From contig NZ_BCUU01000042.1 in NCBI RefSeq assembly GCF_001591385.1, positions 1-42,724 on the forward strand: DNA of 42,724 bases, read 5' to 3'. Source of the stretch: Variovorax soli NBRC 106424 (GTDB lineage Bacteria; Pseudomonadota; Gammaproteobacteria; Burkholderiales; Burkholderiaceae_C). Below, piece after piece: positions 8,355 through 16,206 of this stretch. The position numbers and the translations under genes were made by a program. How positions within the stretch are numbered: position 1 is the first letter of the stretch; every line of letters starts with the position of its first letter. The notes below the pieces were generated by a model. It ran no database searches. It was not told the origin of the DNA and was given only the letters and a program-made list of their open reading frames with translations.

Positions 8355-9083
8355 ATGGATACGCAACTCATGCCCGCGAGCAAGTCCTCACGCTCGGACA
8401 CACTCATGGTGTTCCTGCCGGGGGCTTTCCTTCACCCCGACGAGTTCGAACGGGAGGGATTCGTGAGCGCGGTTCGGGAGCGTGACCTGGCCGCCGACGT
8501 GCTCCTGGTGCATGCGGATGTCTCCTATTACTACGACCAGACCTTCATCGAGCGGCTGGATGCCGACGTGCTCAAGCCCCAGCGGGCCAGCGGCTACAAG
8601 AACATCTGGCTGGTGGGCATCTCGATCGGCGGCTTCGGCGCGCTGATCCATGAACTGGCCCGTCCCGGTTTCGTGGACGGCATCGTCGCCCTGGCCCCCT
8701 ACCTGGGCCGCCGCCCGCTGGGCGCCGAGATCCACAAGGCCGGCGGCCTGCGCGCCTGGAAGGCGCCCACCGGCCCGCTGCCCGACGAGGAAGTGGACCG
8801 CAAGCTCTGGCCCTGGCTGCAGCAGTACGCCGACTCCAAGCATGCGAAGCAGAAGCAGCTGCCGCCGCTCTACCTGGGCTTCGGGCTGGCCGACCGCTTC
8901 GCGTCCAACCACAAGCTGCTGGCTGACGCCCTGCCCTCGGACCGCGTCTTCACCACCGAAGGCGGCCACGACTGGCCCCAGTGGTCCAAGCTCTGGAAGA
9001 AGGTACTGGACGTGCTGCCGGTGCCCGCGCTCGGTCAGGCTATGCCGCGACCGGCAATGCGTCCAATGGCCATCGCGGCCTGA
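8355..9083 (+). CDS. Alpha/beta hydrolase, function unknown
   Basis: A 242-residue protein with a complete alpha/beta-hydrolase triad: nucleophile S90 in the elbow GISIGGFGA, acid D180 in GFGLADRF, and H205 in EGGHDWPQW. An early MVFLPGAF strand supplies the likely oxyanion loop. There is no signal peptide, so it should be cytoplasmic. The ATG at 8355 is preceded by GAAGGAAACC; a TTG six codons earlier also opens the frame but is a poorer choice. Its last 44 bp overlap the 3' end of tsaD on the other strand. The natural ester or amide substrate cannot be predicted. Confidence 0.82.
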   Translation: MDTQLMPASKSSRSDTLMVFLPGAFLHPDEFEREGFVSAVRERDLAADVLLVHADVSYYYDQTFIERLDADVLKPQRASGYKNIWLVGISIGGFGALIHELARPGFVDGIVALAPYLGRRPLGAEIHKAGGLRAWKAPTGPLPDEEVDRKLWPWLQQYADSKHAKQKQLPPLYLGFGLADRFASNHKLLADALPSDRVFTTEGGHDWPQWSKLWKKVLDVLPVPALGQAMPRPAMRPMAIAA

Positions 9084-10083
9084 CGTCGAAGGCATAGCGC
9101 GGCTGGGGCTGCTCCAGCCCGGCCTGGATGCGCATGGCGCCGGCCATGGCGATCATGGCGCCGTTGTCGGTGCACAGGTGCAGTTCCGGGTAGTGAACGC
9201 ACACACCCCGCTTGGCGCAGGCGGCATTCAATTGCTCCCGCAGGCGCTTGTTGGCGCCCACGCCGCCGGCCACCACCAGGCGCTTCAGGCCGGTCCTGTC
9301 CAGCGCCGACAAGGATTTCTTCAGCAGCACCTCGACGATGGCGGCCTGCGTGGACGCCGCCAGGTCGCTCTTGTGCGCTTCGAGTTCGTCGCCCAGCTTG
9401 CGCACCTGGGTCAGCACGGCGGTCTTGAGTCCGGCAAAGGAGAAGTCCAGGTCGCCGCTGTGCAGCAGCGGGCGGGGCAGCTTGAAGGCGGTCTCGCTGC
9501 CGCTTTCCGACAGCTTGGCCAGCCAGGGGCCGCCGGGGTACGGCAGGCCCAGCAGCTTGGCGCTCTTGTCGAAGGCTTCGCCGGCCGCGTCGTCGATGGT
9601 TTCGCCCAGCACCTTGTAGTGCCCCACCCCGTCCACTTCCATCAATTGCGTGTGGCCGCCCGACACCAGCAGCGCAACGAACGGAAACTCGGGCGGATCG
9701 GCGCTCAGGAAGGGCGAGAGCAGATGCCCTTCGAGGTGGTGCACGCCCAGCACCGGCCGATCGAGCGCCGCCCCGAGGGCGCAGGCCACGCCCGCACCCA
9801 CCAGCAAGGCGCCCGCCAGCCCCGGGCCGCGGGTGTAGGCCACCACGTCCACCTCGCCCAGCGCACGGCCGCTTTCGGCCAGCACCGACTGGGCCAGCGG
9901 CAGCACACGGCGGATGTGGTCGCGGCTGGCCAGTTCGGGCACCACGCCGCCATAGGCCTGGTGCATGGCGATCTGGCTGTGCAGGGCATGGCTGAGCAGG
10001 CGCGGCACCGGCGCGCCGCCGTGCGCCTCGACCAGCGCCACGCCGGTTTCATCGCAGGAGGATTCGATTCCCAGAACAAGCAT
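9040..10083 (-). CDS. tsaD: tRNA N6-adenosine threonylcarbamoyltransferase TsaD
   Basis: Transfers the threonylcarbamoyl group onto A37 of ANN-decoding tRNAs to make t6A. At 347 residues it has typical bacterial length. Family landmarks are [18 protein letters not shown] at the N-terminus, the metal-binding H-x3-H in [10 protein letters not shown], the glycine loop [11 protein letters not shown], and [14 protein letters not shown] near the C-terminus. The start at 10083 is the only ATG that gives the conserved N-terminus. The gene is convergent with the hydrolase and overlaps it by 44 bp at the 3' ends; it is divergent from the NIT-ANTAR gene. Confidence 0.97.
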   Translation of the reverse strand: MLVLGIESSCDETGVALVEAHGGAPVPRLLSHALHSQIAMHQAYGGVVPELASRDHIRRVLPLAQSVLAESGRALGEVDVVAYTRGPGLAGALLVGAGVACALGAALDRPVLGVHHLEGHLLSPFLSADPPEFPFVALLVSGGHTQLMEVDGVGHYKVLGETIDDAAGEAFDKSAKLLGLPYPGGPWLAKLSESGSETAFKLPRPLLHSGDLDFSFAGLKTAVLTQVRKLGDELEAHKSDLAASTQAAIVEVLLKKSLSALDRTGLKRLVVAGGVGANKRLREQLNAACAKRGVCVHYPELHLCTDNGAMIAMAGAMRIQAGLEQPQPRYAFDVRPRWPLDALPVAA

Positions 10084-10152
10084 CCGGGGAGTTTAGGCGC
10101 GCCCCACCGCGCAGGCATGCAAAAGGGCATTCGCCCTCCCGATGGCATCGCA

Positions 10153-10168
10153 GGGCATGAATGTTGCT
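10153..10168 (+). promoter_or_regulatory. Candidate sigma-54 promoter of the NIT-ANTAR regulator
   Basis: Sequence GGGCATGAATGTTGCT fits the -24/-12 consensus (TGGCACG-N4-TTGCW): GG at 10154-10155, exactly 10 bases, then GC at 10166-10167. It departs at the first T and at C-to-T. Transcription would start near 10179, 18 nt before the ATG. One of four such elements in the nitrate island. Confidence 0.5.
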
Positions 10169-10196
10169 CGACGGCTCATGATTCCCTTGCGCAACG

Positions 10197-11483
10197 ATGA
10201 GCACCGGCCTGAACTTCCTGATCGCAGCCCTGCGTTGCGAGATCGACGCGCTCGAGGAGCTTGCGCGCACCAGCGAGCTGGTGGCGGACATCGGCCGGCT
10301 CATTCACGCATTGCAGCGCGAGCGGGGGCTCTCGAACGGCCTGCTGGCCTCCCATGGCCAACGATTCGCGCAGCGGCGCGAGGCGCAGATCCGCGAATGC
10401 CTGGCCTGCGAAGAAGCGGTGCGCGCCGGCTTCGATGCGCTGGCTGCGGACCGCCGCCGCCACAGCGTCAACGGCGCAAGGCTGTTCTCGCGCATCGCCT
10501 GGGTGCTGCCGGGCCTGGACGCACTGCCGGCGCTTCGCCAGCGCATCGGTGCACTGGCGTTCGATGCGGCGCAGGCCACGGCTGCATTCGCCAAGCTCGT
10601 GGCCGGGTTGCTGGCGGTCGTGTTCGAAGCGGCCGACGGCGCCACCGACCCGGAGATCTCCCGCCGCCTGGTGGCCATGTTCAACTTCATGCAGGGCAAG
10701 GAATTCGCCGGACAGGAGCGCGCCTGCGGCGCCGCCGCCTTCGGCTGCGGGCGCAGCGGAGCGGCACGCCAGCAGCAGTGGCTGCAGCTGATCTCGTCGC
10801 AGGAGGCCTGCTTTCACACCTTTGCCGAATTCGCCAGCCCCACCTTGGCGTCGCGCTGGCTCGCCAGCCAGTCGCCCGCGCAACTGGCCGAGCTGGAGCG
10901 CCTGCGCCGCATTGCCTGCAGCGCGCCGGCCGGTACCGCGCTCGACGCGGAGCTGAGCCTGTACTGGTTCGACTGCTGCACGCGCCGCATCGACGCCATG
11001 CAGGAGATCGAGGCCCTCCTGGCCACCGAATTGCGGGAGCTCTCGCGAAGCCGCACCGCACAGGCCCGCGCGGAACTGCAGGCACACGAGCAGCTGCTCT
11101 CCCGCTGGGCGGAGCAGGCTCCGGCCAACCAGGCGGACTTCTTCTTCGGCGCCCCCGACCTGCAAGCGCCCGCAGCCGCCTCCGAGGGCTCGACACCGCC
11201 GTATGGCCGGCATCTGGAACGGTCCATCCTCCAGCTCGTGCAGGACCAGGCCCAACGCCTGCAGGCCATGGAAGACGAGCTGGAAACGGTTCGCACGGCG
11301 CTGACCGAGCGCAAGGTCGTGGAGCGCGCCAAGGGCCTGCTGATGGCGCACCGGCGCCTGAGCGAGGACGAGGCGCACAAGATGCTTCGCCAGACCGCCA
11401 TGAACCAGAAGCGGCGCCTGGTGGAAGTGGCCGAGTCGGTGCTGGCCATGGCCGAGTTTCTGCCCAAGGATGCAGCACGCTGA
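10197..11483 (+). CDS. NIT-domain ANTAR antitermination regulator (NasR-type nitrate sensor)
   Basis: A 428-residue soluble protein. Residues about 30-300 form the nitrate/nitrite-sensing NIT domain, starting with the typical LIHALQRERGLSNGLL. The last 67 residues are an ANTAR RNA-binding domain containing ERKVVERAKGLLMAHRRLSE and DEAHKMLRQTAMNQ. In Klebsiella the homologous NasR binds nitrate and lets RNA polymerase read through a leader terminator. The target here is very probably the leader at 11638-11771, which carries the two-hairpin ANTAR signature immediately downstream. The ATG at 10197 lacks a clear Shine-Dalgarno. A sigma-54-like element lies 30-45 bp upstream. No membrane segment or DNA-binding domain is visible. 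Confidence 0.92.
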   Translation: MSTGLNFLIAALRCEIDALEELARTSELVADIGRLIHALQRERGLSNGLLASHGQRFAQRREAQIRECLACEEAVRAGFDALAADRRRHSVNGARLFSRIAWVLPGLDALPALRQRIGALAFDAAQATAAFAKLVAGLLAVVFEAADGATDPEISRRLVAMFNFMQGKEFAGQERACGAAAFGCGRSGAARQQQWLQLISSQEACFHTFAEFASPTLASRWLASQSPAQLAELERLRRIACSAPAGTALDAELSLYWFDCCTRRIDAMQEIEALLATELRELSRSRTAQARAELQAHEQLLSRWAEQAPANQADFFFGAPDLQAPAAASEGSTPPYGRHLERSILQLVQDQAQRLQAMEDELETVRTALTERKVVERAKGLLMAHRRLSEDEAHKMLRQTAMNQKRRLVEVAESVLAMAEFLPKDAAR

Positions 11484-11491
11484 GGCCAGCA

Positions 11492-11508
11492 AGAACCGCT
11501 TTGGTGCA
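11492..11508. promoter_or_regulatory. Possible NtrC enhancer site upstream of nrtA
   Basis: Matches 11 of 14 fixed positions of the NtrC palindrome TGCACCA-N3-TGGTGCA; the right half (TGGTGCA) is perfect and the left half is AGAACCG. It lies about 130-140 bp upstream of the predicted sigma-54 start, a usual enhancer distance, and just after the NIT-ANTAR stop codon. Confidence 0.4.
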
Positions 11509-11608
11509 TTGCACAACAGCCGCCGGCACCCGGCGCGCGCCGCGCCATACCCTGCATTGACCCGATGCATCAGGCACTTGCGCTGATTGCCCGAGGCCGG
11601 CCAGTCCC

Positions 11609-11624
11609 TGGCACGGGGCTTGCA
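11609..11624 (+). promoter_or_regulatory. Sigma-54 promoter of the nitrate ABC transporter operon
   Basis: TGGCACGGGGCTTGCA is a perfect match to TGGCACG-N4-TTGCA, with GG at 11610-11611 and GC at 11622-11623. The predicted start is about 11635, three bases before the first leader hairpin. This implies control by a sigma-54 activator, most plausibly NtrC in a nitrogen-assimilation operon. Confidence 0.8.
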
Positions 11625-11637
11625 AACGAAAAGCGCA

Positions 11638-11689
11638 AAGGCCATCGAAGGCCTTCTTGAGCAACGGGAGACATCCAACGATGGGTGTC
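11638..11689 (+). promoter_or_regulatory. Two-hairpin ANTAR-binding leader RNA element
   Basis: P1 (11638-11655): AAGGCC, loop ATCGAA, GGCCTT. P2 (11670-11689): GACATCC, loop AACGAT, GGGTGTC with one G-U pair. A 14-nt linker separates them. Both loops are exactly six bases with A at position 1 and G at position 4, the known recognition signature of ANTAR proteins. The element lies between a sigma-54 promoter and an intrinsic terminator, directly in front of nrtA, with an ANTAR gene on each side of the transporter operon. The 3' arm of P2 (GATGGG and CGCC) can also pair with CCCATC and GGCG at 11709-11720, part of the terminator, so competing folds are possible. Confidence 0.85.
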
Positions 11690-11705
11690 GCCTGCACAAA
11701 AGGAC

Positions 11706-11771
11706 AAAGGCGTCCCCATCCCGCAAGGGCTCGTTCGCGAGCGCACTTGCCGTGATGCGGACGCCTTTTTT
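11706..11771 (+). terminator. Leader (attenuator) terminator before nrtA
   Basis: Base stem AAAGGCGTCC / GGACGCCTTT, extended through CATC/GATG and GCAAG/CTTGC to an inner GCTCG/CGAGC hairpin with a TTCG tetraloop. It ends in six T residues at 11766-11771. It lies 30 nt before the nrtA ATG and after the ANTAR hairpins, so transcription of the transporter operon must read through it. In NasR systems the ANTAR protein prevents this stop when nitrate is present. Confidence 0.88.
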
Positions 11772-11801
11772 GTTTCGTCATCACCCCCTGGAGCCCGTCC
11801 C

Positions 11802-13061
11802 ATGAACGATTCGCAGCAGCTTCCGAAGAAACCCGGCCTCAGCCGCCGACGCGTACTGCAAGGGGCGGCCATCGGCGCCCTGGGCATCGACCCGGCCTTG
11901 CGCGCGGCTGTGTGGGCGCAAGGCTCGGACAAGCCCGAGAAGGAAGAAGTGAAGATCGGCTTCATTCCGCTCACCGACTGCGCCAGCGTGGTGATGGCCT
12001 CGGTGCTGGGCATCGACAAGAAGTACGGCGTGAAGATCGTGCCCAGCAAGGAAGCCAGCTGGGCCGGCGTGCGCGACAAGCTGGTCAACGGCGAGCTGGA
12101 CTTCGCCCACGTGCTGTATGGCCTGGTGTACGGCGTGCACCTTGGCATCGGCGGCCCGAAGAAGGACATGGCGGTGCTCATGACCCTCAACAACAACGGC
12201 CAGGCCATCACGCTGTCGAAGAAGCTGGCCGACAAAGGCGCGGTCGACGGCCCGTCGCTGGCCAAGCTGATGGCCGCGCAAAAGGGCGAATACACCTTTG
12301 CCCAGACCTTTCGCACGGGCACGCATGCCATGTGGCTGTATTACTGGCTGGCGGCCAGCGGCGTGAACCCGATGAAGGACGCCAAGGTCATCACCGTGCC
12401 GCCGCCGCAGATGGTGGCCAACATGCGCGTGGGCAACATGGACGGCTACTGCGTGGGCGAACCCTGGGGCCAGCGCGCCATCATGGACGGCATCGGCATC
12501 ACCGCCATCACCACGCAGGACATCTGGAAGGATCATCCGGAGAAGGTGCTCGGCACCACGGGTGACTTCGCGCGGAAGCATCCCAACACGGCACGCGCCG
12601 TGACGGCCGCGATCATCGAGGCGGGCAAGTGGATCGATGCCGGCCTGCAGAACAAGAACAAGATGGCCGAGACCATTGCCGACAAGAGCTACGTGAACAC
12701 CAGCGTCGATGCGATCAACCAGCGCATCCTGGGCCGCTACGTCAACGGCCTGGGCAAGAGCTGGGACGACCCCAACCACATGAAGTTCTATGCCGATGGC
12801 GCGGTGACCTTCCCCTACCTGTCGGATGGCATGTGGTTCCTCACGCAGCACAAGCGCTGGGGGCTGCTCAAGGACCACCCCGACTACCTGAAGGTGGCCA
12901 CCGAGATCAACCGCATCGACATCTACAAGCAGGCCGCCGCCGCCACGCAGACGCCGGTACCCAAGGACCCGCTTCGCACCAGCAAGCTCTTCGACGGGGT
13001 GGTGTGGGACGGCAAGGACCCGAAGAAATACGCCGATGCCTTCAAGGTCTACGGCACCTGA
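11802..13061 (+). CDS. nrtA: Nitrate ABC transporter substrate-binding protein (NrtA/CmpA family)
   Basis: Extracytoplasmic receptor for nitrate/nitrite uptake. The 419-residue product has a Tat-like signal (SRRRVLQGAAIGALG, residues 14-28). The mature domain follows: KIGFIPLTDCASVVMA, GELDFAHVLYGLVYG, and NMDGYCVGEPWGQRA, all NrtA/CmpA/NasF signatures. The ATG at 11802 follows GGAG by a few bases; the frame is open further upstream, but that region is the leader with the terminator. First gene of nrtA-nrtB-nrtD. Bicarbonate (CmpA) specificity is excluded mainly by context, not by inspected binding residues. Confidence 0.93.
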   Translation: MNDSQQLPKKPGLSRRRVLQGAAIGALGIDPALRAAVWAQGSDKPEKEEVKIGFIPLTDCASVVMASVLGIDKKYGVKIVPSKEASWAGVRDKLVNGELDFAHVLYGLVYGVHLGIGGPKKDMAVLMTLNNNGQAITLSKKLADKGAVDGPSLAKLMAAQKGEYTFAQTFRTGTHAMWLYYWLAASGVNPMKDAKVITVPPPQMVANMRVGNMDGYCVGEPWGQRAIMDGIGITAITTQDIWKDHPEKVLGTTGDFARKHPNTARAVTAAIIEAGKWIDAGLQNKNKMAETIADKSYVNTSVDAINQRILGRYVNGLGKSWDDPNHMKFYADGAVTFPYLSDGMWFLTQHKRWGLLKDHPDYLKVATEINRIDIYKQAAAATQTPVPKDPLRTSKLFDGVVWDGKDPKKYADAFKVYGT

Positions 13062-13085
13062 AACTCTTGAATGGAGCACATCACC

Positions 13086-14009
13086 ATGGTCAGTGCCGTA
13101 TTTCACTCACCGCTGGAGGCTGCGCGTGCCATGCCTGCGCCGGCCGCAGCCACTGCAAAGGCCGCGGCCCCTGCGCAGCCCTTCGTGCCCGCGTTCTCCG
13201 AGCCGCCACTGCCGCGCACGCCGCGCGACTGGAGCTGGATCTGGCTGCGCGTGCTCCCGCCGCTACTGGGCATCGCATTGCTCGTGCTCGTGTGGGAACT
13301 GGTGGCGCTGCGCAGCACCAGCGGTTTTCCGTCGCCCGCCGAGACCTGGAAGCAGGCGCTGCAAGTGTTCAGCGACCCGTTCTACAGCAAGGGACCCAAT
13401 GACCAGGGTGTGGGCTGGAACGTGCTCTCGTCGCTGCAGCGCGTGGCGCTGGGCTTCGGGCTGGCGGCGGCGGTCGGCATTCCGGCGGGATTTGCCATCG
13501 GGCGCTTCACTTTTCTCTCGCGCATGTTCAATCCGCTCATCAGCCTGCTGCGGCCGGTGTCGCCGCTGGCCTGGCTGCCCATCGGCCTGCTGGTTTTCAA
13601 AGGCGCCAACCCGGCCGCCATCTGGACCATCTTCATCTGCTCGATCTGGCCGATGGTGATCAACACCGCGGTGGGCGTGCAGCGCGTGCCGCAGGACTAC
13701 ATGAACGTGGCCAAGGTGCTGCAGCTCTCGGAATGGAAGGTGCTCACCAGGATCCTCTTTCCCGCGGTGCTGCCCTACATGCTCACCGGCGTGCGCCTGG
13801 CGGTAGGCACGGCCTGGCTGGTGATCGTCGCGGCCGAGATGCTGACCGGCGGCGTGGGCATTGGCTTCTGGGTGTGGGACGAGTGGAACAACCTCAACGT
13901 CAAGAACATCATCATCGCGATCTTCGTCATCGGCATCGTCGGCCTGCTGCTCGAGTTCGCGCTGATTCGCATCGCCACCGCATTCACTTTCGAAGAGGTC
14001 AAGGCATGA
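13086..14009 (+). CDS. nrtB: Nitrate ABC transporter permease
   Basis: Inner-membrane channel subunit of the BPD/SsuC-like family, 307 residues. An Ala/Pro-rich cytoplasmic N-terminus of about 50 residues precedes the first helix (LLGIALLVLVWELVAL). Further helices follow, with the EAA-like coupling loop in QDYMNVAKVLQLSEWKVLTR before ILFPAVLPYMLTGVRLA. The GGVGIGFWVWDEWNN segment is typical of nitrate/bicarbonate permeases. I chose the ATG at 13086 because GGAG lies nine bases before it; an ATG at 13071 overlaps that site and has none of its own. It starts 24 nt after nrtA and overlaps nrtD by ATGA. Confidence 0.92.
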   Translation: MVSAVFHSPLEAARAMPAPAAATAKAAAPAQPFVPAFSEPPLPRTPRDWSWIWLRVLPPLLGIALLVLVWELVALRSTSGFPSPAETWKQALQVFSDPFYSKGPNDQGVGWNVLSSLQRVALGFGLAAAVGIPAGFAIGRFTFLSRMFNPLISLLRPVSPLAWLPIGLLVFKGANPAAIWTIFICSIWPMVINTAVGVQRVPQDYMNVAKVLQLSEWKVLTRILFPAVLPYMLTGVRLAVGTAWLVIVAAEMLTGGVGIGFWVWDEWNNLNVKNIIIAIFVIGIVGLLLEFALIRIATAFTFEEVKA

Positions 14010-14812
14010 ACGAAGAGAAGTACATCGAGATCCGCGGCGTGGAGCAGCGCTTCAAGACCGCCAAGGGCAGTTTCCTCGCGCTGCAGAAGATCGACCTCGA
14101 CGTGGCCAAGGGCGAGTTCGTCACGCTCATCGGCCACTCGGGCTGCGGCAAGTCCACGCTGCTGAACCTCATTGCAGGGCTCACCGCGCCCACGCAAGGA
14201 ACGCTGCTGTGCGCCAACCGGGAGATTCGCGGACCCGGGCCGGACCGCGCCGTGGTGTTCCAGAACCATTCGCTGCTGCCCTGGCTCACCTGCTTCGAGA
14301 ACGTCTACCTGGCGGTGGAGCGCGTCTTCGGCGCGAGCGAAGGCAAGGCCCAGCTCAGGTCGCGCACCGACGCGGCGCTGGCGCTGGTGGGGCTCACCGC
14401 TGCGGCGCAAAAGCGCCCCGGCGAAATCTCCGGCGGCATGAAGCAGCGCGTGGGCATTGCACGGGCGCTGTCGATGGAGCCCAAGGTGCTGCTGATGGAC
14501 GAGCCCTTCGGCGCGCTGGACGCCCTCACCCGCGCCAAGCTCCAGGATGAGCTGCTGGCCATCGTCGCCAACACGCGCAGCACGGTGGTGATGGTGACGC
14601 ACGATGTGGACGAGGCGGTGCTGCTGTCCGACAAGATCGTGATGCTCACCAACGGTCCGGGCGCCACCATCGGCGAAGTCCTGCAGGTGGCGCTGCCGCG
14701 CCCGCGCAACCGCGTGGAACTGGCGGAGGACCCGGCCTACGTCCACGCCCGCAAGGCGGTGATCGACTTCCTCTATACGCGCCAGGCGCACGTGGAGAAG
14801 GTGGCCGCATAG
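14006..14812 (+). CDS. nrtD: Nitrate ABC transporter ATP-binding protein
   Basis: A 268-residue ABC ATPase energising nitrate import. Walker A is GHSGCGKST (43-51) and the Q-loop is VVFQNHSLLPW. The signature is ISGGMKQR (141-148), an accepted variant of LSGGQ. Walker B is VLLMDEPFG with E166, and the switch histidine is H199 in VMVTHDVDE. No C-terminal NrtA-like domain is fused, so it resembles NrtD/NasD rather than NrtC. The ATG overlaps the permease stop (ATGA), so the two are translationally coupled. It is the last gene of the operon; the next gene is convergent. Confidence 0.93.
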   Translation: MNEEKYIEIRGVEQRFKTAKGSFLALQKIDLDVAKGEFVTLIGHSGCGKSTLLNLIAGLTAPTQGTLLCANREIRGPGPDRAVVFQNHSLLPWLTCFENVYLAVERVFGASEGKAQLRSRTDAALALVGLTAAAQKRPGEISGGMKQRVGIARALSMEPKVLLMDEPFGALDALTRAKLQDELLAIVANTRSTVVMVTHDVDEAVLLSDKIVMLTNGPGATIGEVLQVALPRPRNRVELAEDPAYVHARKAVIDFLYTRQAHVEKVAA

Positions 14813-14854
14813 GACGCCGGGGCAGCCGCCATGCGCACGCGCCCCAGCGGCCGA

Positions 14855-16138
14855 TCAGGACATGATGACCTGCAGGCTGCGCTCGTAGGCGGCGGTGAGC
14901 TGGTCGAAGCGAAGCAGCAGCGCCTCGCTGGCGCGCACCAGCGCCGTGCGGCCGTCGGCGCTGTCGGCATTGCGCACGCCGCCCAGGAGCACAAGCCATT
15001 CGTCGCGCGCCTGCGCGAGGGTGGCGCGGATCTCGGCCGAGCTCAGCGGTGTCTGCTCGAGATCGAGCAAGGCGGCTTCGAACTCGTCCATGGTCAGCGT
15101 GAGACGGGCGCGCACCGCGTCGGAGCCGAGCAGCGAGGCCAGCAGCGCATCCTTGGCCAGGCGCTGGGCGCGCATGCGCTGGCGGCCGCAGATGTTGACG
15201 ATGCGCAGGGCGTGACGGGCGCCGGTGGCTTCCAGCGCACCGGTCAGGGCTTCGGCGGCGCCCAGCAGGGCCTCGGCGCGCTCGTCGAGTTCGGCCAGCG
15301 CTGCCGGGGCGGCACGCTCGTCAAGGACCGAGGCCAACGGTTCCCAGGCGCGGCGCACCTGTGCCAGGCTGTGCGCGGCCCGGGAGTCCAGTCCGAGGCT
15401 ATCCAGGTGTTCCAGGTTCTGCTGTACCCGCTGCACCGACTCCTTGCGCAGCACCCGCCCGCGCCGAACATCGACGCCGGCAAGTTCCTGCGCCGCCAGC
15501 CGCGCCAGGCGCTGCGACAACATGCGCAACTGGCCCGCGCGATTGATGGCCTCGGCCCATTGCGCAGCCTCCACCAACGAGCGCGAAACCTCGCCCAACC
15601 GCAGGTTGGCATGCATGGCGGCACCGCGCAGCAGCACGAAGGCCTCGTCCTCGCCGATGCCACGCGCCGACATGAGCAATCCCTTGGCGCGATCGATCCA
15701 CTTGCGTTCGTCCAGGCGGGTGCGCAAGGCGTGCATTTCGGCGCGCAGGTCGGCTTCGCGCTGCCAGCGCGCCTGTGCCTCGGCGAGCAAGCGCGCCAGG
15801 CGGACCGCATCGAGCTCGCCAAGCGGCGCCCAGGCATGCACGCCGCACTCCACCCACTGCACCGCATCTGCCGGCACCGACCCGCAGGCGAGGCTCAACG
15901 CGCAAGGCGGCCTGCCTTGCCAGGCCTTGAGCGCATCGAGCAGCGCGGGCTCTTCGGCGCCTTGCGTGGCACACAGGAGGATCTGTCGCGGTGCGTCAGC
16001 AGCGGCCTTGCGCACCATGCTGCGGCAGGTCGTTTCATCCGGGTTGGCGAACTCGGTGCCTGCCAGCAGCGCGCGCAAGGCGGCGGATGCACCTGCCGCA
16101 CTCGTTTCGCTGGGAAAAACAAGAAGAAGAGAGGCCAT
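14855..16138 (-). CDS. ANTAR protein with pseudo-receiver and PilJ/NarX P-box-like sensory region
   Basis: A 427-residue soluble protein. Residues 1-125 look like a response-regulator fold, but the strand that should carry the phospho-aspartate reads ILLCATQG, with no Asp. Residues about 130-190 are an ANTAR domain (DERKWIDRAKGLLMSARGIG, then EDEAFVLLRGAAMHANLRLG). The C-terminal 235 residues hold two similar motifs, INRAGQLRMLSQRLARLAA (198-216) and NICGRQRMRAQRLAKDAL (315-332). These resemble the P-box of NarX-type nitrate sensors and the type IV pili transducer (PilJ) domain. No membrane helix is seen. I infer a second nitrate/nitrite-responsive RNA-binding regulator. The ATG at 16138 has no clear ribosome-binding site, and the frame stays open upstream. 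Confidence 0.85.
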   Translation of the reverse strand: MASLLLVFPSETSAAGASAALRALLAGTEFANPDETTCRSMVRKAAADAPRQILLCATQGAEEPALLDALKAWQGRPPCALSLACGSVPADAVQWVECGVHAWAPLGELDAVRLARLLAEAQARWQREADLRAEMHALRTRLDERKWIDRAKGLLMSARGIGEDEAFVLLRGAAMHANLRLGEVSRSLVEAAQWAEAINRAGQLRMLSQRLARLAAQELAGVDVRRGRVLRKESVQRVQQNLEHLDSLGLDSRAAHSLAQVRRAWEPLASVLDERAAPAALAELDERAEALLGAAEALTGALEATGARHALRIVNICGRQRMRAQRLAKDALLASLLGSDAVRARLTLTMDEFEAALLDLEQTPLSSAEIRATLAQARDEWLVLLGGVRNADSADGRTALVRASEALLLRFDQLTAAYERSLQVIMS

Positions 16139-16178
16139 GGCAAGGCCACGAGCATAGGCCAGACCCGCCTTCAAGTTC

Positions 16179-16194
16179 AGGCATGGCTCTTGCG
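16179..16194 (+). promoter_or_regulatory. Candidate sigma-54 promoter of the NNP nitrate transporter operon
   Basis: AGGCATGGCTCTTGCG keeps GG (16180-16181), ten bases, GC (16192-16193), with GGCATG and TTGC as in the element at 10153. Mismatches to consensus are the first T, C-to-T, and final W. The predicted start is near 16205, giving a 180-nt leader before the transporter ATG. Confidence 0.5.
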
Positions 16195-16206
16195 TGAGAT
16201 CGGGCA

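Noticed and set aside
8337..8355. A TTG start for the alpha/beta hydrolase six codons upstream
   Set aside because: The ATG at 8355 has GAAGGAAACC at good spacing and is preferred.
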